Numbered from the stretch's first letter, positions 55,269-63,865 are shown. The stretch is 64,000 nt of DNA from Marinobacterium rhizophilum DSM 18822 (GCF_000378045.1 NZ_KB899094.1:183128-247127), one strand, 5' to 3'. Translations and numbers: made by a program. Notes: a model not told the origin generated them from the letters alone.

Positions 55269-56255
55269 TTACACGAAGACCTTTTCCAGCGCTTCTTCCG
55301 GCGCCGGGAAGGCACTCTCCCGGGCGAAAGCGATGGCGGCATCCACGCGGGCGTGGCAGCGTGCTACCAGGGCGGCGTCGTCGCTGCTAGTCCAGCCGTG
55401 TTGTGCCTCGAGGTGCGCGCGCAGCTTGGGAATCGGATCCTTGGCAAAGAGGGCGTCTTTTTCCCCTTCGGGGCGGTAACCTTCTGCATCGCCCATGAAA
55501 TGGCCCGCCAGGCGGTAGGTTTCGATTTCAATCAGGCTGGGGCCTTCGCCGCGGCGGGCACGCTCGATGGCCTGTCCCGCAACCTCAAACACGGCCAGCG
55601 GATCGTTGCCGGGAATGAAATGCCCCGGCATGCCGTAGGCGGCAGCACGCTGGTCATTGCGTTCGATGGCAGTGGAGCTGCTCTTGGATACGGAGATGCC
55701 CCAGGCGTTGTCCTCGATGACGAACACCACCGGCAGTTTCCAGACAGCGGCCAGGTTCAGGGTTTCATGGAAGGCGCCCTGGTTGGCGGCACCTTCGCCC
55801 AGAAAGGCCACAGCAACGCCGTCCTTGTTCTGCATCTGGCGGGACAGGGCAGCGCCGACAGCCGGGCCCATGCCCTGGGCGATGATGCCCGAGCAGGAGA
55901 AGTTCACCGCGGCATCGAAGATATGCATGTGACCGCCGCGCCCGCCCGAAAGGCCGGTTTTCTTGCCAAATATCTCGGCGGTCATGCGGTCGAGGTCAAC
56001 GCCCTTGGCGATGGCGACATGGTGCGGGCGGTGGGTGGAGGTGACGACATCAGAGGGCGTCAGGTGGGCGCAGACACCGACCGCGCAGGGTTCCTGGCCA
56101 TTGGAGAGGTGCATCTCGCCGGGAATCGGGCCCTTGGCCATGTTGAAGGCGGGTGTTTTGCCTTCCATGTAGATCGTTTCGATGGATTCCTCAAAGTAGC
56201 GGCTGATGAGCATGTGCTCGTACATCCAGAGTTGTTGTTCTTTGCTGGGCTTCAT
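55269..56255 (-). CDS. Acetoin/pyruvate dehydrogenase-like E1 alpha subunit
   Basis: 328 residues from ATG 56255 with AGGAG 8 nt upstream. TPP-binding motif GEGAANQGAFHETLNLAAVW near 165 and VVFVIEDNAWGISVSKSSST; the GGRGGHMHIFD loop near 105 is also present. It is the first gene of a minus-strand run through E1 beta, lipoyl protein, E2 and ligase. A sigma-54 promoter precedes it at 56327. No E3 lipoamide dehydrogenase is in the window. Confidence 0.93.
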   Translation of the reverse strand: MKPSKEQQLWMYEHMLISRYFEESIETIYMEGKTPAFNMAKGPIPGEMHLSNGQEPCAVGVCAHLTPSDVVTSTHRPHHVAIAKGVDLDRMTAEIFGKKTGLSGGRGGHMHIFDAAVNFSCSGIIAQGMGPAVGAALSRQMQNKDGVAVAFLGEGAANQGAFHETLNLAAVWKLPVVFVIEDNAWGISVSKSSSTAIERNDQRAAAYGMPGHFIPGNDPLAVFEVAGQAIERARRGEGPSLIEIETYRLAGHFMGDAEGYRPEGEKDALFAKDPIPKLRAHLEAQHGWTSSDDAALVARCHARVDAAIAFARESAFPAPEEALEKVFV

Positions 56256-56326
56256 GGAAACCACTCCTTTTATTCTTGCTGTTCGAATGGCGGCTCAGGT
56301 GTTGGCTGATGCCTGTAGTAAGTAAA

Positions 56327-56341
56327 GCAACCGCCATGCCA
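56327..56341 (-). promoter_or_regulatory. Sigma-54 promoter of the E1/E2 operon
   Basis: The minus strand reads TGGCATGGCGGTTGC, with -24 GG and -12 GC exactly 10 bp apart and a T-rich continuation. It lies 72 bp before the E1 alpha start. TGTCGC-type sites follow 73-120 bp upstream. Confidence 0.88.
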
Positions 56342-56413
56342 GTTTTGTAAATTATTGATTTTATTAACTATTGTGGGTTTTCATCCATATTCTGCCATCC
56401 ATGCTGGGACAGG

Positions 56414-56462
56414 CTGTCGCGACGGCTGCAGCAGGTCTGGCACAGACTGTCGCGCCCTGACA
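56414..56462. promoter_or_regulatory. Degenerate TGTCGC enhancer sites before E1 alpha
   Basis: CTGTCGCGAC (56414-56423) and AGACTGTCGCGCCCTGACA (56444-56462) share the AGACTGTCGC half of the palindrome at 46969-46990. They are at the right distance from the sigma-54 promoter for an activator that loops DNA. Confidence 0.6.
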
Positions 56463-56481
56463 CAGTGCTCTGGACCCTGGC

Positions 56482-57108
56482 TCAGGCGGACAACCTGAGC
56501 TGCTGCACACTCATGGCCAGACGCGTACGATTGCTGATATCGAGTTTGCGAAAGATATTGCTCATGTGGGTTTTCACCGTGTGCACGCTGAGATTCAGAC
56601 TGTCCGCGATCTGCTTGTTGGCCAGGCCCTCACCAAGGGAGTTCAGCACCTTCAGCTCGGTGGTGGTAAGCCCTTTCAGCGAAGGCGGGCTCAACCCGGC
56701 CGGGCTTCGGGGGCGGGTCAGCTCGATCCAGTCGGAGCCCTGGTGCAGCTCAAGCAGCGCTGCGCCAAGGTCCGCGGCACTCATCCTTGCGGGCAGCAGG
56801 CCGCGCACGCCTGAGCGGCGGAATTTGGTGATGAGGCCAGGATCTGTAACGGTACTGCATAGCAGTACCGCAGCCCCATGCTGCTGCACCAGATCGATCA
56901 GCTTGCACAGGCAGGACAGCCCGGGCAGGCTGTCGTCGAGCAGGAGCACGTCAAAGTCTGCGGCGGGCGACCAGCGTGCGAACAGGTCACGATAGGTATC
57001 GCAGTGGGTGCTGCGATAGTCGATGCGCTGTGCGTCGAGGGCGAGTTCGACGCCACGGCGATAGAGGGGCGACTGGTGGGCGATCAGGATATTCAGGGAG
57101 CGGGTCAC
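56482..57108 (-). CDS. LuxR-type regulator with degenerate receiver domain
   Basis: 208 residues from GTG 57108, with AGAGG 7 nt upstream. The receiver-like domain starts NILIAHQSPLYRRGVELALD, where the usual acidic pair is His-Gln; the acceptor-like Asp survives in DVLLLDDSLPG but the usual Lys is not seen. A LuxR/NarL HTH follows (LTTTELKVLNSLGEGLANKQ onward). No histidine kinase is adjacent, so phosphorylation control is doubtful. It lies between the E1 operon and the AcoR-like gene. Confidence 0.85.
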   Translation of the reverse strand: MTRSLNILIAHQSPLYRRGVELALDAQRIDYRSTHCDTYRDLFARWSPAADFDVLLLDDSLPGLSCLCKLIDLVQQHGAAVLLCSTVTDPGLITKFRRSGVRGLLPARMSAADLGAALLELHQGSDWIELTRPRSPAGLSPPSLKGLTTTELKVLNSLGEGLANKQIADSLNLSVHTVKTHMSNIFRKLDISNRTRLAMSVQQLRLSA

Positions 57109-57277
57109 GGGCGTACCTCTTCTTCTTGTTGTGAAGGGATCGCGCTGCATGGAAAAAGCGCGTTGTCAGGGCTCAAAGCAATATCTGAACCATGTCTTGC
57201 GCACGCGGCGGGACGGGCTATTGCGGGGCTTTTGGGCGGGATACAGTGTGTCCGGTGCGACGGACTGTCTCAGCGTT

Positions 57278-57322
57278 GTGTAGCAAAGGGTGTAGCAAAG
57301 GGTGTAGCAAAGGGTGTAGCAA
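57278..57322. repeat. 12-bp tandem repeat, 3.75 units
   Basis: GTGTAGCAAAGG repeats at 57278, 57290 and 57302, and GTGTAGCAA at 57314, with no mismatch. The array lies in the 377-bp gap between the LuxR-type and AcoR-like genes and is followed by CCCTGTCGCAGTG. No gene is seen elsewhere in the gap. Confidence 0.95.
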
Positions 57323-57485
57323 CCCCTGTCGCAGTGATGGTGCAGAACGGTTGTACAAAGGGCGCAAGGGTCTGGCGTTTTTTTCAGTCTGGTGTTGTAC
57401 CAGGGGTGTATGGACAGTCACCTTGGCCTGGGCCTATGATGGAAAAGATAATAAAAATGAATTGAGGGAATAACCCTAATCTCCC

Positions 57486-59462
57486 ATGAAAAGTCCTAAT
57501 CCTCAGCGTAAACAGCCGGCATCGTCCGGTCACTCATTAGCCTGGCGGGGTGTGGCGCCGGCGCAGGCGGCCCCCGAAATTCTCGGCTCCTGGCAGCGCT
57601 GCATTGAAGACTACCAGCTGGACCCTGAACGGAATCTGCGGGCGCCTCGCCTGAGCGATAGCGAGGTGCGCCAAGCCCGTGGTTTGCAGGACAGTCTGCT
57701 GCATTCGGCAGAACCCGTGTTTGAACGCCTGCGATATCTGGGCGGCAATTCCGGCTACTGTGTACTGGTCACCGATGCCAGCGGCATTGTGTTGCGTGAA
57801 TATATCGACTCTAACCGTGGCCAGGAGCTGGCTGAAAAAGGGCTGAGTGTCGGTACCGTCTGGAGTGAAAATCTGGTCGGAACCAACGGTCTGGGGACGT
57901 GCCTGGCTACCGGCGAGGCACTCACCGTGTATGCCGGCGAACATTTTGGCCGCGAGCTGCAGCGCTTCAGCTGTTCCACCGCGCCGCTGATCGCACCCGA
58001 TGGCAATATCATCGGTGCGCTGGATATCTCCACCTATGCCCAGGGCGACAAGATCGGTCAGGGACTCGCTTTAAACCTTGTGTGCGATACCGCCGACCAG
58101 ATCGAAGCCGCCATGTTTCGCCATGCCTTTGCGCGTCATCAGTTGCTGGCCCTGGTCAGCTCACCGCTGGCGGACGCCGGCCAGTCCAATGCGCTGCTGG
58201 CGGTGAACGACTCGGGCTGGATACTGGGCGCCACCTCGGCGGCGCTGCTGCAGCTGGGCGTGGCGGAACGCTGTCTGATCGTGGGGCAGGGGCTAGCGGT
58301 ACTCACCGGTGCCAGTCTTGACGATGTGCAGCGTGCCCCCTGGTCCCTGGAACAGGGGCCGGGTAGCGGTTGCTGGTTGATGCGGTTGGCCGGCGAGGCG
58401 GTGCGCCGCACGACGCCCGCACCTGCGCCGGCAACATCGGTCAGCGCGCCCAGGCCCAGCCTCGATTCGCCACTGTATCGCGCGGCGGGCTCCGATCCGT
58501 TGCTGCAACGCAATGCCGATATCTGTCATCGGGTCTTGAACCGCGATATCTGCATTCTGTTGCAGGGCGAAACCGGCACCGGCAAGGAAGTCTGGGCCCG
58601 GGCGATTCATGACAGCAGCAGCCGGCATGACAAGCCGTTCGTAACCCTTAACTGCGCCGCCATTCCTGAGTCCCTGATCGAAAGCGAGCTGTTTGGATAC
58701 AGCGCCGGTACCTTTACCGGCGGCCTCAAGGGGGGCAAGGTGGGCAAGATCGAGGCCAGTCATGGCGGCACGCTGTTTCTTGATGAAATCGGCGACATGC
58801 CTCTGATGTTGCAGGCCCGGCTGTTGCGCGTACTGGCCGAACGGGAGATTACGCCGTTGGGTCAGGTCAAGCCGGTCGGGATCGATTTGCATGTGCTCTG
58901 TGCCACTCACCGTGACTTGACCGAGGCCGTTGCCCAGGGCGAATTTCGTGAGGATCTGTACTACCGGATCAGTGGTGTGCGCATTGGGCTGCTGGCCCTG
59001 CGTGACCGGCAGGATCGACTGGCGCTGATCGAAAAGGTATTTGCTGAACTGCGCGAATCCAACCAGATAGCGATCGACGAACCCGCGCTACAGGTGCTCG
59101 GCAGCTATCACTGGCCTGGCAACATCCGCCAGCTCAAGAATGCATTGCAGTTTGCGTTGTGCATGTGTGATGGGCGCGCCGTTCGCATTACTGACCTGCC
59201 GGATGAGGTTTTTCCGCCTGCCCCCGGTGAGCCGGTGAACACCAATGCGATTGCTGCGCCACGTGCTACGGTATTGCCCCCGGACCGACTGGTTTCCCTG
59301 GTCGGTGCCGAGGGCGGGCAGGTTGAGGAGGACGAAAAGGCCCAGATTCTTGCCGCCCTGCAGCAGCATCGCTGGGTGGTGCTGCGCGCCGCCGAGGCGC
59401 TGGGTGTGAGTCGTTCCACTTTGCATCGCAAACTGAAGAAGTATGGTCTGAGCGAGACCTGA
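57486..59462 (+). CDS. AcoR-like sigma-54-dependent activator
   Basis: 658 residues. An AcoR-type N terminus (about 30-60, LGSWQRCIEDYQLDPE) and GAF domain (about 75-230, GTVWSENLVGTNGLGTCLAT and YAGEHFGRELQRFSCSTAPL), a PAS-like segment, then the AAA+ domain (about 335-560) with Walker A GETGTGKEVWARA and Walker B LFLDEIGDM, and a Fis HTH at the end (AAEALGVSRSTLHRKLKKYG). The sigma-54 contact loop GAFTGA reads GTFTGG. It likely senses a substrate ketol or alcohol and drives the promoters at 56327 and 46841. Confidence 0.93.
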   Translation: MKSPNPQRKQPASSGHSLAWRGVAPAQAAPEILGSWQRCIEDYQLDPERNLRAPRLSDSEVRQARGLQDSLLHSAEPVFERLRYLGGNSGYCVLVTDASGIVLREYIDSNRGQELAEKGLSVGTVWSENLVGTNGLGTCLATGEALTVYAGEHFGRELQRFSCSTAPLIAPDGNIIGALDISTYAQGDKIGQGLALNLVCDTADQIEAAMFRHAFARHQLLALVSSPLADAGQSNALLAVNDSGWILGATSAALLQLGVAERCLIVGQGLAVLTGASLDDVQRAPWSLEQGPGSGCWLMRLAGEAVRRTTPAPAPATSVSAPRPSLDSPLYRAAGSDPLLQRNADICHRVLNRDICILLQGETGTGKEVWARAIHDSSSRHDKPFVTLNCAAIPESLIESELFGYSAGTFTGGLKGGKVGKIEASHGGTLFLDEIGDMPLMLQARLLRVLAEREITPLGQVKPVGIDLHVLCATHRDLTEAVAQGEFREDLYYRISGVRIGLLALRDRQDRLALIEKVFAELRESNQIAIDEPALQVLGSYHWPGNIRQLKNALQFALCMCDGRAVRITDLPDEVFPPAPGEPVNTNAIAAPRATVLPPDRLVSLVGAEGGQVEEDEKAQILAALQQHRWVVLRAAEALGVSRSTLHRKLKKYGLSET

Positions 59463-59553
59463 AATCGCCGCTACTCGCTGGATACTGCGGGCGTGTAGCG
59501 GCGACTGAAACCGTTTAATTGTTGCCATCATCTATCTGTATTAAAAGGAGTTT

Positions 59554-60153
59554 ATGGTGAATTCTCAGGGAAGAGTGATACCTGCAATTGGATTTTCGCT
59601 GCTGCTGTTGCTGACAGGCTGCGCCGGCCTTGATGGTCTGGATCGGCAGGCCGGCAGCCAGGTTGAGGGCCAGGCGGCTCTCAGTGGTATTGATGGCATA
59701 GCCTGTGTAGGCCAAATCATCGCGCCGCCGCCCGGTATGGAGGTGGTATCAGATGAGGCACTGCTGCAGGATGCCCTGGGTGCCAGCGGCGAGGGCGAGC
59801 TTTGCGCGGGCCAGGTTCTGGTGGCGCTGGAACCGGTCACCGTATACAGGGTCTGGGACAGTGCGCGGGAGTATACCCGCTACGGCAGCTGGTGGTCGTT
59901 TCAGTTACCGGAAGGGCCGCGTCCGCAGTACCGGCAGGATAACAGCATCTGCCCGTCCTGGAGCGAACTGGATCGCATGAGTGCCTGTACCGTCAAGGTG
60001 GGTGCAAAGTTGGTGGTTGGTCCAGGCCAGAGTGCCCAGTGCAAACAGATGATCTACGCCAAATCCGCGACTAATCAGGTCTATATTCCCAACGATGCCC
60101 GTAATGACGTGCTGCATGTACAGGACTGCACTGCGGGTGCCGTCTGGCCATAA
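59554..60153 (+). CDS. Predicted lipoprotein of unknown function
   Basis: 199 residues with AAGGAG before ATG 59554. A lipoprotein signal ends in the lipobox LLTGC (Cys near residue 23). The mature part has several Cys residues and a tail without recognisable family. It is co-directional after the AcoR-like gene but separated by 91 bp, so it may have its own transcript. Confidence 0.75.
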   Translation: MVNSQGRVIPAIGFSLLLLLTGCAGLDGLDRQAGSQVEGQAALSGIDGIACVGQIIAPPPGMEVVSDEALLQDALGASGEGELCAGQVLVALEPVTVYRVWDSAREYTRYGSWWSFQLPEGPRPQYRQDNSICPSWSELDRMSACTVKVGAKLVVGPGQSAQCKQMIYAKSATNQVYIPNDARNDVLHVQDCTAGAVWP

Positions 60154-60235
60154 GCCGCAAGGCAGCCGGCAGGTGTTAGTGGCCGGGGCGAACAGACATT
60201 TTGTCTGGCCCCGGCGCGATTCACGCTTGCTTGAC

Positions 60236-60745
60236 TCAGGTGGTGCTGAAGACCTGCAGGCTCTTTTGCAGCCAGGCGCGGTAGGCGGACTGGATTGCGC
60301 TCAGGCTGGAAGCTTCCTCGGTAGCATCGGCTTCATACTGCTTAAGGATGTCGAGGCTCGTCTCCAGGCTTGCGGCCAGCAATGCCTGTGGCGAGTCTGC
60401 TTCGTTGCCCAGGCCACTGAGCTTATCCGTGGATGCCTGGGTGGTTTTCAGAAAAGCGTTATAACCCTCCTGCAGTTTGCCAAGCGCCGCGATCTGGATG
60501 TCGGCCAGTTCGCCCAGGGCACCGACAAGCACTTCGGGATCAGCCAGTTTGCTGCTGGCCTTTACCCAGTCGGTTTTTTGGGCGGTCTCGAGTAGCTGGC
60601 CGGTAACCTGTATCTGGTCTTTCAACGGCGTAATGGCGTTCATCAGGATAAGGCTGTTTTGGCGGCTCTGGGCATAGTACTGGTTCCAGTGCTGCAGCGC
60701 CTCGGTCAGGCTTGGGTCGATCAATGGTGTCGTTTCAGTCTTCAC
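60236..60745 (-). CDS. Phasin-family protein
   Basis: 169 residues from GTG 60745, preceded by AGGAGA; the frame is open upstream but that lacks a site. It is almost all amphipathic helix (EALQHWNQYYAQSRQNSLIL, then repeated Leu/Ala/Lys helices) with no signal peptide, as in PHB granule-coating phasins. It follows a PHB depolymerase gene by 43 bp, supporting a polyhydroxyalkanoate role. Confidence 0.8.
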   Translation of the reverse strand: MKTETTPLIDPSLTEALQHWNQYYAQSRQNSLILMNAITPLKDQIQVTGQLLETAQKTDWVKASSKLADPEVLVGALGELADIQIAALGKLQEGYNAFLKTTQASTDKLSGLGNEADSPQALLAASLETSLDILKQYEADATEEASSLSAIQSAYRAWLQKSLQVFSTT

Positions 60746-60788
60746 GGTGTGTCTCCTGACAGTATTGTTAGCGTTGTTCATCTGAAGC

Positions 60789-61904
60789 TCAGTGGGAAAC
60801 GGGTTCAGCAAGACGCTCGATCATGCGGTACACGGCACTGATCTGCGGTGCTTTGCGCGAATAGAAATCAGGCTCTGCCGCTTCGGGGGACGAATAGCCC
60901 CAGAAATCCCAGCAACCCTCGGGATTCAGCGGTGATCCATTGGAAGGCTGTACCTGCGGATAGAGCATGATGAGGTCATTGGCTTCCGCCATGTAGTTAT
61001 ACCCGGTCTGGGCATAGTACTTGTCGCCGATGACCGCGGCGCCCTGCTTGCAGCCGTGAAACACCACATGCACCGGACATTCCATTCCCGCCAGACAGGT
61101 GGCCGGAATATAGGCGTAAGCCGTATCACTCATGCTGGTGGTTTTCGAGTTGATAAACTCTGTCTGATCAAACTCGATCACTTTACTGCTGAGCAGTGTG
61201 GCGGGCGGCTGCATATCGGGGTAAATCTGGTCGAGAATACGGGTGGACTGCTCAAAGTTGCAGTCGTTGATATAGGGCGCTTCGGTTAATGGGCAGTCGG
61301 TAAATTCGCTGCTTTTGGTAATCAGCGCATGGCCGGCATCAACGCTGGTATCGTACTGGATCGAGCTGTCCGGTACCCCGACCGCTTCAAAGAATGCCTT
61401 GGTCTGGTCAACCACCGCGGTCGTCACCGTCTTGTCGTTCTGGCCACTGAAAATATAAATATGGTCGTCTTTCAGGTTATCCAGTGGTGCTATCTCGCCA
61501 GCCTCTGCCAGTGCTTCAGACAGCTTTACCAGCAGCGGCGTATTGGGACCGACCGCGGGCGTGAGTGGACTCATGCAAGTGGTGGTGGCATTGATGACCA
61601 GGGGGCTCAGCGACCAGGACTTGGAACACAGGTAGGGACCGCCGGCTACAACGCCAGCGCCTACCATGATGTCTGAGTAGGCCACATAAAGCTGCGACGT
61701 CATGAAGGCACCGGAAGACAGCCCCGACACCGATGTGCGTTTTATATCCGCGCCAACGGCGGGCAGGCCGGTGGCAAGGGCTGCACTGCTGGCCATCAAG
61801 GCAGCACAGGTCAACAGGCTGGCAAGGGTTTTCTGCAACCGCGGGTGTTTACTCCAGCCGGCCGGGTCCGTCTGGCGGTGACGTGAAACTAGAGCTGATT
61901 TCAT
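60789..61904 (-). CDS. Secreted PHB depolymerase-like esterase
   Basis: 371 residues from ATG 61904. An N-terminal arginine-containing leader and hydrophobic span (about 27-45) suggests export. Lipase box SVSGLSSGAFMTSQLYVAY near residue 60 gives the Ser nucleophile; DAGHALIT near 195 and HVVFHGCKQGAAV near 280 are the matching His and oxyanion regions. It resembles extracellular short-chain PHB/3-hydroxybutyrate oligomer depolymerases. A 16-bp palindrome lies upstream. Confidence 0.82.
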   Translation of the reverse strand: MKSALVSRHRQTDPAGWSKHPRLQKTLASLLTCAALMASSAALATGLPAVGADIKRTSVSGLSSGAFMTSQLYVAYSDIMVGAGVVAGGPYLCSKSWSLSPLVINATTTCMSPLTPAVGPNTPLLVKLSEALAEAGEIAPLDNLKDDHIYIFSGQNDKTVTTAVVDQTKAFFEAVGVPDSSIQYDTSVDAGHALITKSSEFTDCPLTEAPYINDCNFEQSTRILDQIYPDMQPPATLLSSKVIEFDQTEFINSKTTSMSDTAYAYIPATCLAGMECPVHVVFHGCKQGAAVIGDKYYAQTGYNYMAEANDLIMLYPQVQPSNGSPLNPEGCWDFWGYSSPEAAEPDFYSRKAPQISAVYRMIERLAEPVSH

Positions 61905-62047
61905 TATTCTATCCTGTCCGTGGGGCGTTGAGTTTTCGCGCGGCTGCGCCTGGGTCTCAGCTTTTATAACGCACATGCAAAAAAAATTGTAGTGCTTTAT
62001 GTCCTTGTCCGCATGAAATTAAAACATGTGATGAATCGCGCTAAATA

Positions 62048-62063
62048 TTCGGAAATTTCCGAA
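62048..62063. promoter_or_regulatory. 16-bp palindrome upstream of the PHB depolymerase
   Basis: TTCGGAAATTTCCGAA is perfectly symmetric and lies 144 bp before the depolymerase start within an AT-rich stretch. It is a plausible operator; the protein that binds it is unknown. Confidence 0.5.
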
Positions 62064-62330
62064 ATTCGGCACCTTTACTCGGCTTTTACGTTGATTATCA
62101 GCGAGGCATGGGCTTGCTGGCAGACTCATGCAACAGAATTGGTATGCTGAATGTTGCGCTGCATTATGTTCGGTGAGCTATCTTGAATGATACGCAGCGC
62201 CGCCGTGACAGCGTGGCAAGCACAGGGTGTAACCGAGTGTTCGAGGCCACTGTTAACGTGGCGCCTGAACACATATTGATCCGGCAGATTAATAAACGAA
62301 GCGCCAATACCTGAAACAGGGGGGGGCTGA

Positions 62331-62447
62331 ATCATTGGCAGCAGGCCAAAGCAAGCGTCACAAAAACCAGCATATTCTGCGTATCTGCGCCTGCTTTTGT
62401 GGCGTGACGGACAAGTAGGCAGGGGACCTGTTTGTTCGCTTAGTTAA
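62331..62447. repeat. Dispersed repeat copy B
   Basis: Starts ATCATTGGCAGCAGGCCAAA and matches 6664-6740 and 6791-6829 in order, without the extra 50 bases found in copy A. It lies in an intergenic region unrelated to TRAP genes, so the sequence is mobile or repeated rather than operon-specific. Confidence 0.6.
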
Positions 62448-62551
62448 GCAAGGAGGCTGTTTGTCCGCCAGGGGATGAGGTGTCTGTGGTGAACCCGACG
62501 AGTATCGGTGGGGCCACGCCAGACCCGAAAACGTAGTGGGGAGATAGCATC

Positions 62552-63073
62552 ATGAAACCCTATCTGGTTTTGGCCGCGGGTGCGGTCAGAAGGGTGGTTA
62601 AGGGGATGGCTGTAACCGTCATGGCAATGCTGAGCGTGGCGCTGGCGGGATTGGCGCCGGTGCAGGGCGAAACTGCGGTTGCGGCCTTGTCTGCCAATGA
62701 AGAGATGGCGCTTTTTGCCGCCGCAGGTTTCAAGATCGCCGGCAACGGGCAGTATCGGCGTTGTAACGAAGATCCGGTATCCCTGTCTTATCATCCCGGT
62801 CAGATGGAGCTGATGGACCTGAACGGCGACGGTCGCAGTGAGGCCTGGATCACTGAGCACAGTCTGTTCTGCTATGGCGACAGGGGGCAGTATTTCGTAC
62901 TGCTGACCCGAGTGCCGGGCGGCTGGCAGCCCGTCCTCGAAGCGGTGGGCATTGCGGTGATCAAGGATAGCGGATACCAGGGCTGGCCGGACATCGCCAT
63001 TGGTGGCCAGGACCTGGATGTGTCACCGTTGTATCGCTGGAATGGTAAGGCCTACGTGCGCAGCAATCCCTGA
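62552..63073 (+). CDS. Secreted protein with DxNGDGR motif, unknown function
   Basis: 173 residues with GGAGA before ATG 62552. A signal peptide is likely (about 1-40). A calcium-loop-like DLNGDGRSEAWITE lies near residue 90 and an FG-GAP-like repeat pattern follows. I do not recognise the family. Confidence 0.72.
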   Translation: MKPYLVLAAGAVRRVVKGMAVTVMAMLSVALAGLAPVQGETAVAALSANEEMALFAAAGFKIAGNGQYRRCNEDPVSLSYHPGQMELMDLNGDGRSEAWITEHSLFCYGDRGQYFVLLTRVPGGWQPVLEAVGIAVIKDSGYQGWPDIAIGGQDLDVSPLYRWNGKAYVRSNP

Positions 63074-63103
63074 AGACTACCGCGCGACGGCAGGCGGGGA
63101 TGT

Positions 63104-63865
63104 TCAGGATTTGATGCGGTAACCGGTGCGAAAGATCCAGCCGATGATGGTCATGCACAGGGCCATAAAGCCGAGTGTCATGCTCAGACTCACGGCAACA
63201 TTTACATCGGATACGCCATAAAATGCCCAGCGAAAGCCGCTGATCAGGTACACCACGGGATTGAACAGGGTCAGGCTCTGCCAGGGCTCCGGCAGCATGT
63301 TGATGGAATAGAACGCCCCGCCCAGGAAGGTGAGCGGGGTGATCACCATCAGCGGTATGACCTGCAGCTTTTGAAAGTCGTCGGCCCAGATGCCGATGGC
63401 GAAGCCGAACAGGCTGAATGTAATGGCGGTAAGGATCAGGAAGGCGACCATCCAGACCGGATGGACAATGCTGTAATCCACAAACAGCCGCGAGGTTGCC
63501 AGTATCAGCAGGCCGAGAATGATTGATTTGCTGGCGGCGGCTCCCACATACCCGGCAACGATTTCAAACGGTGATACCGGGGCGGACAGCACCTCGTAGA
63601 TGGTGCCGGAAAACTTTGGAAAGAAGATGCCAAAGGAAGCGTTGGAAATGCTTTCGCTGAGCAGCGACAGCATCAGAAGGCCCGGGATGATAAAGGCGCC
63701 GTAGCTGACGCCGTCGATGTCGCCCATACGGGCACCGATGGCGGTGCCAAATACGATGAAGTAAAGCGAGGTGGACAGTACCGGCGAGGCAATGCTCTGC
63801 ATCAGGGTGCGCCCGGTGCGTGCCATCTCAAATTTATAAATCGCCGCGATGCCGTAAATATTCAT
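63104..63865 (-). CDS. ABC-2 type transporter permease
   Basis: 253 residues. Six hydrophobic spans and the ABC-2 signature [20 protein letters not shown] near 210, with a [20 protein letters not shown] segment near 60. The ATPase partner is not in the window and probably lies beyond the right edge. The start is ATG 63865; a degenerate second copy of its first codons begins at 63969. Confidence 0.9.
   Translation of the reverse strand: MNIYGIAAIYKFEMARTGRTLMQSIASPVLSTSLYFIVFGTAIGARMGDIDGVSYGAFIIPGLLMLSLLSESISNASFGIFFPKFSGTIYEVLSAPVSPFEIVAGYVGAAASKSIILGLLILATSRLFVDYSIVHPVWMVAFLILTAITFSLFGFAIGIWADDFQKLQVIPLMVITPLTFLGGAFYSINMLPEPWQSLTLFNPVVYLISGFRWAFYGVSDVNVAVSLSMTLGFMALCMTIIGWIFRTGYRIKS

Larger units (their letters stand above)
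61905..62551. other. Long intergenic region with palindromes
   Basis: No credible gene. It holds the operator-like palindrome TTCGGAAATTTCCGAA (62048-62063), an imperfect hairpin GTGTTC...GAACAC (62237-62272), and copy B of the dispersed repeat (62331-62447). Confidence 0.6.

Noticed and set aside
57192..57473. ORF across the 12-bp repeat before the AcoR-like gene
   Set aside because: Its Gly-Cys-Ser-Lys repeats come only from the tandem DNA repeat, with no signal, family or ribosome-binding site.
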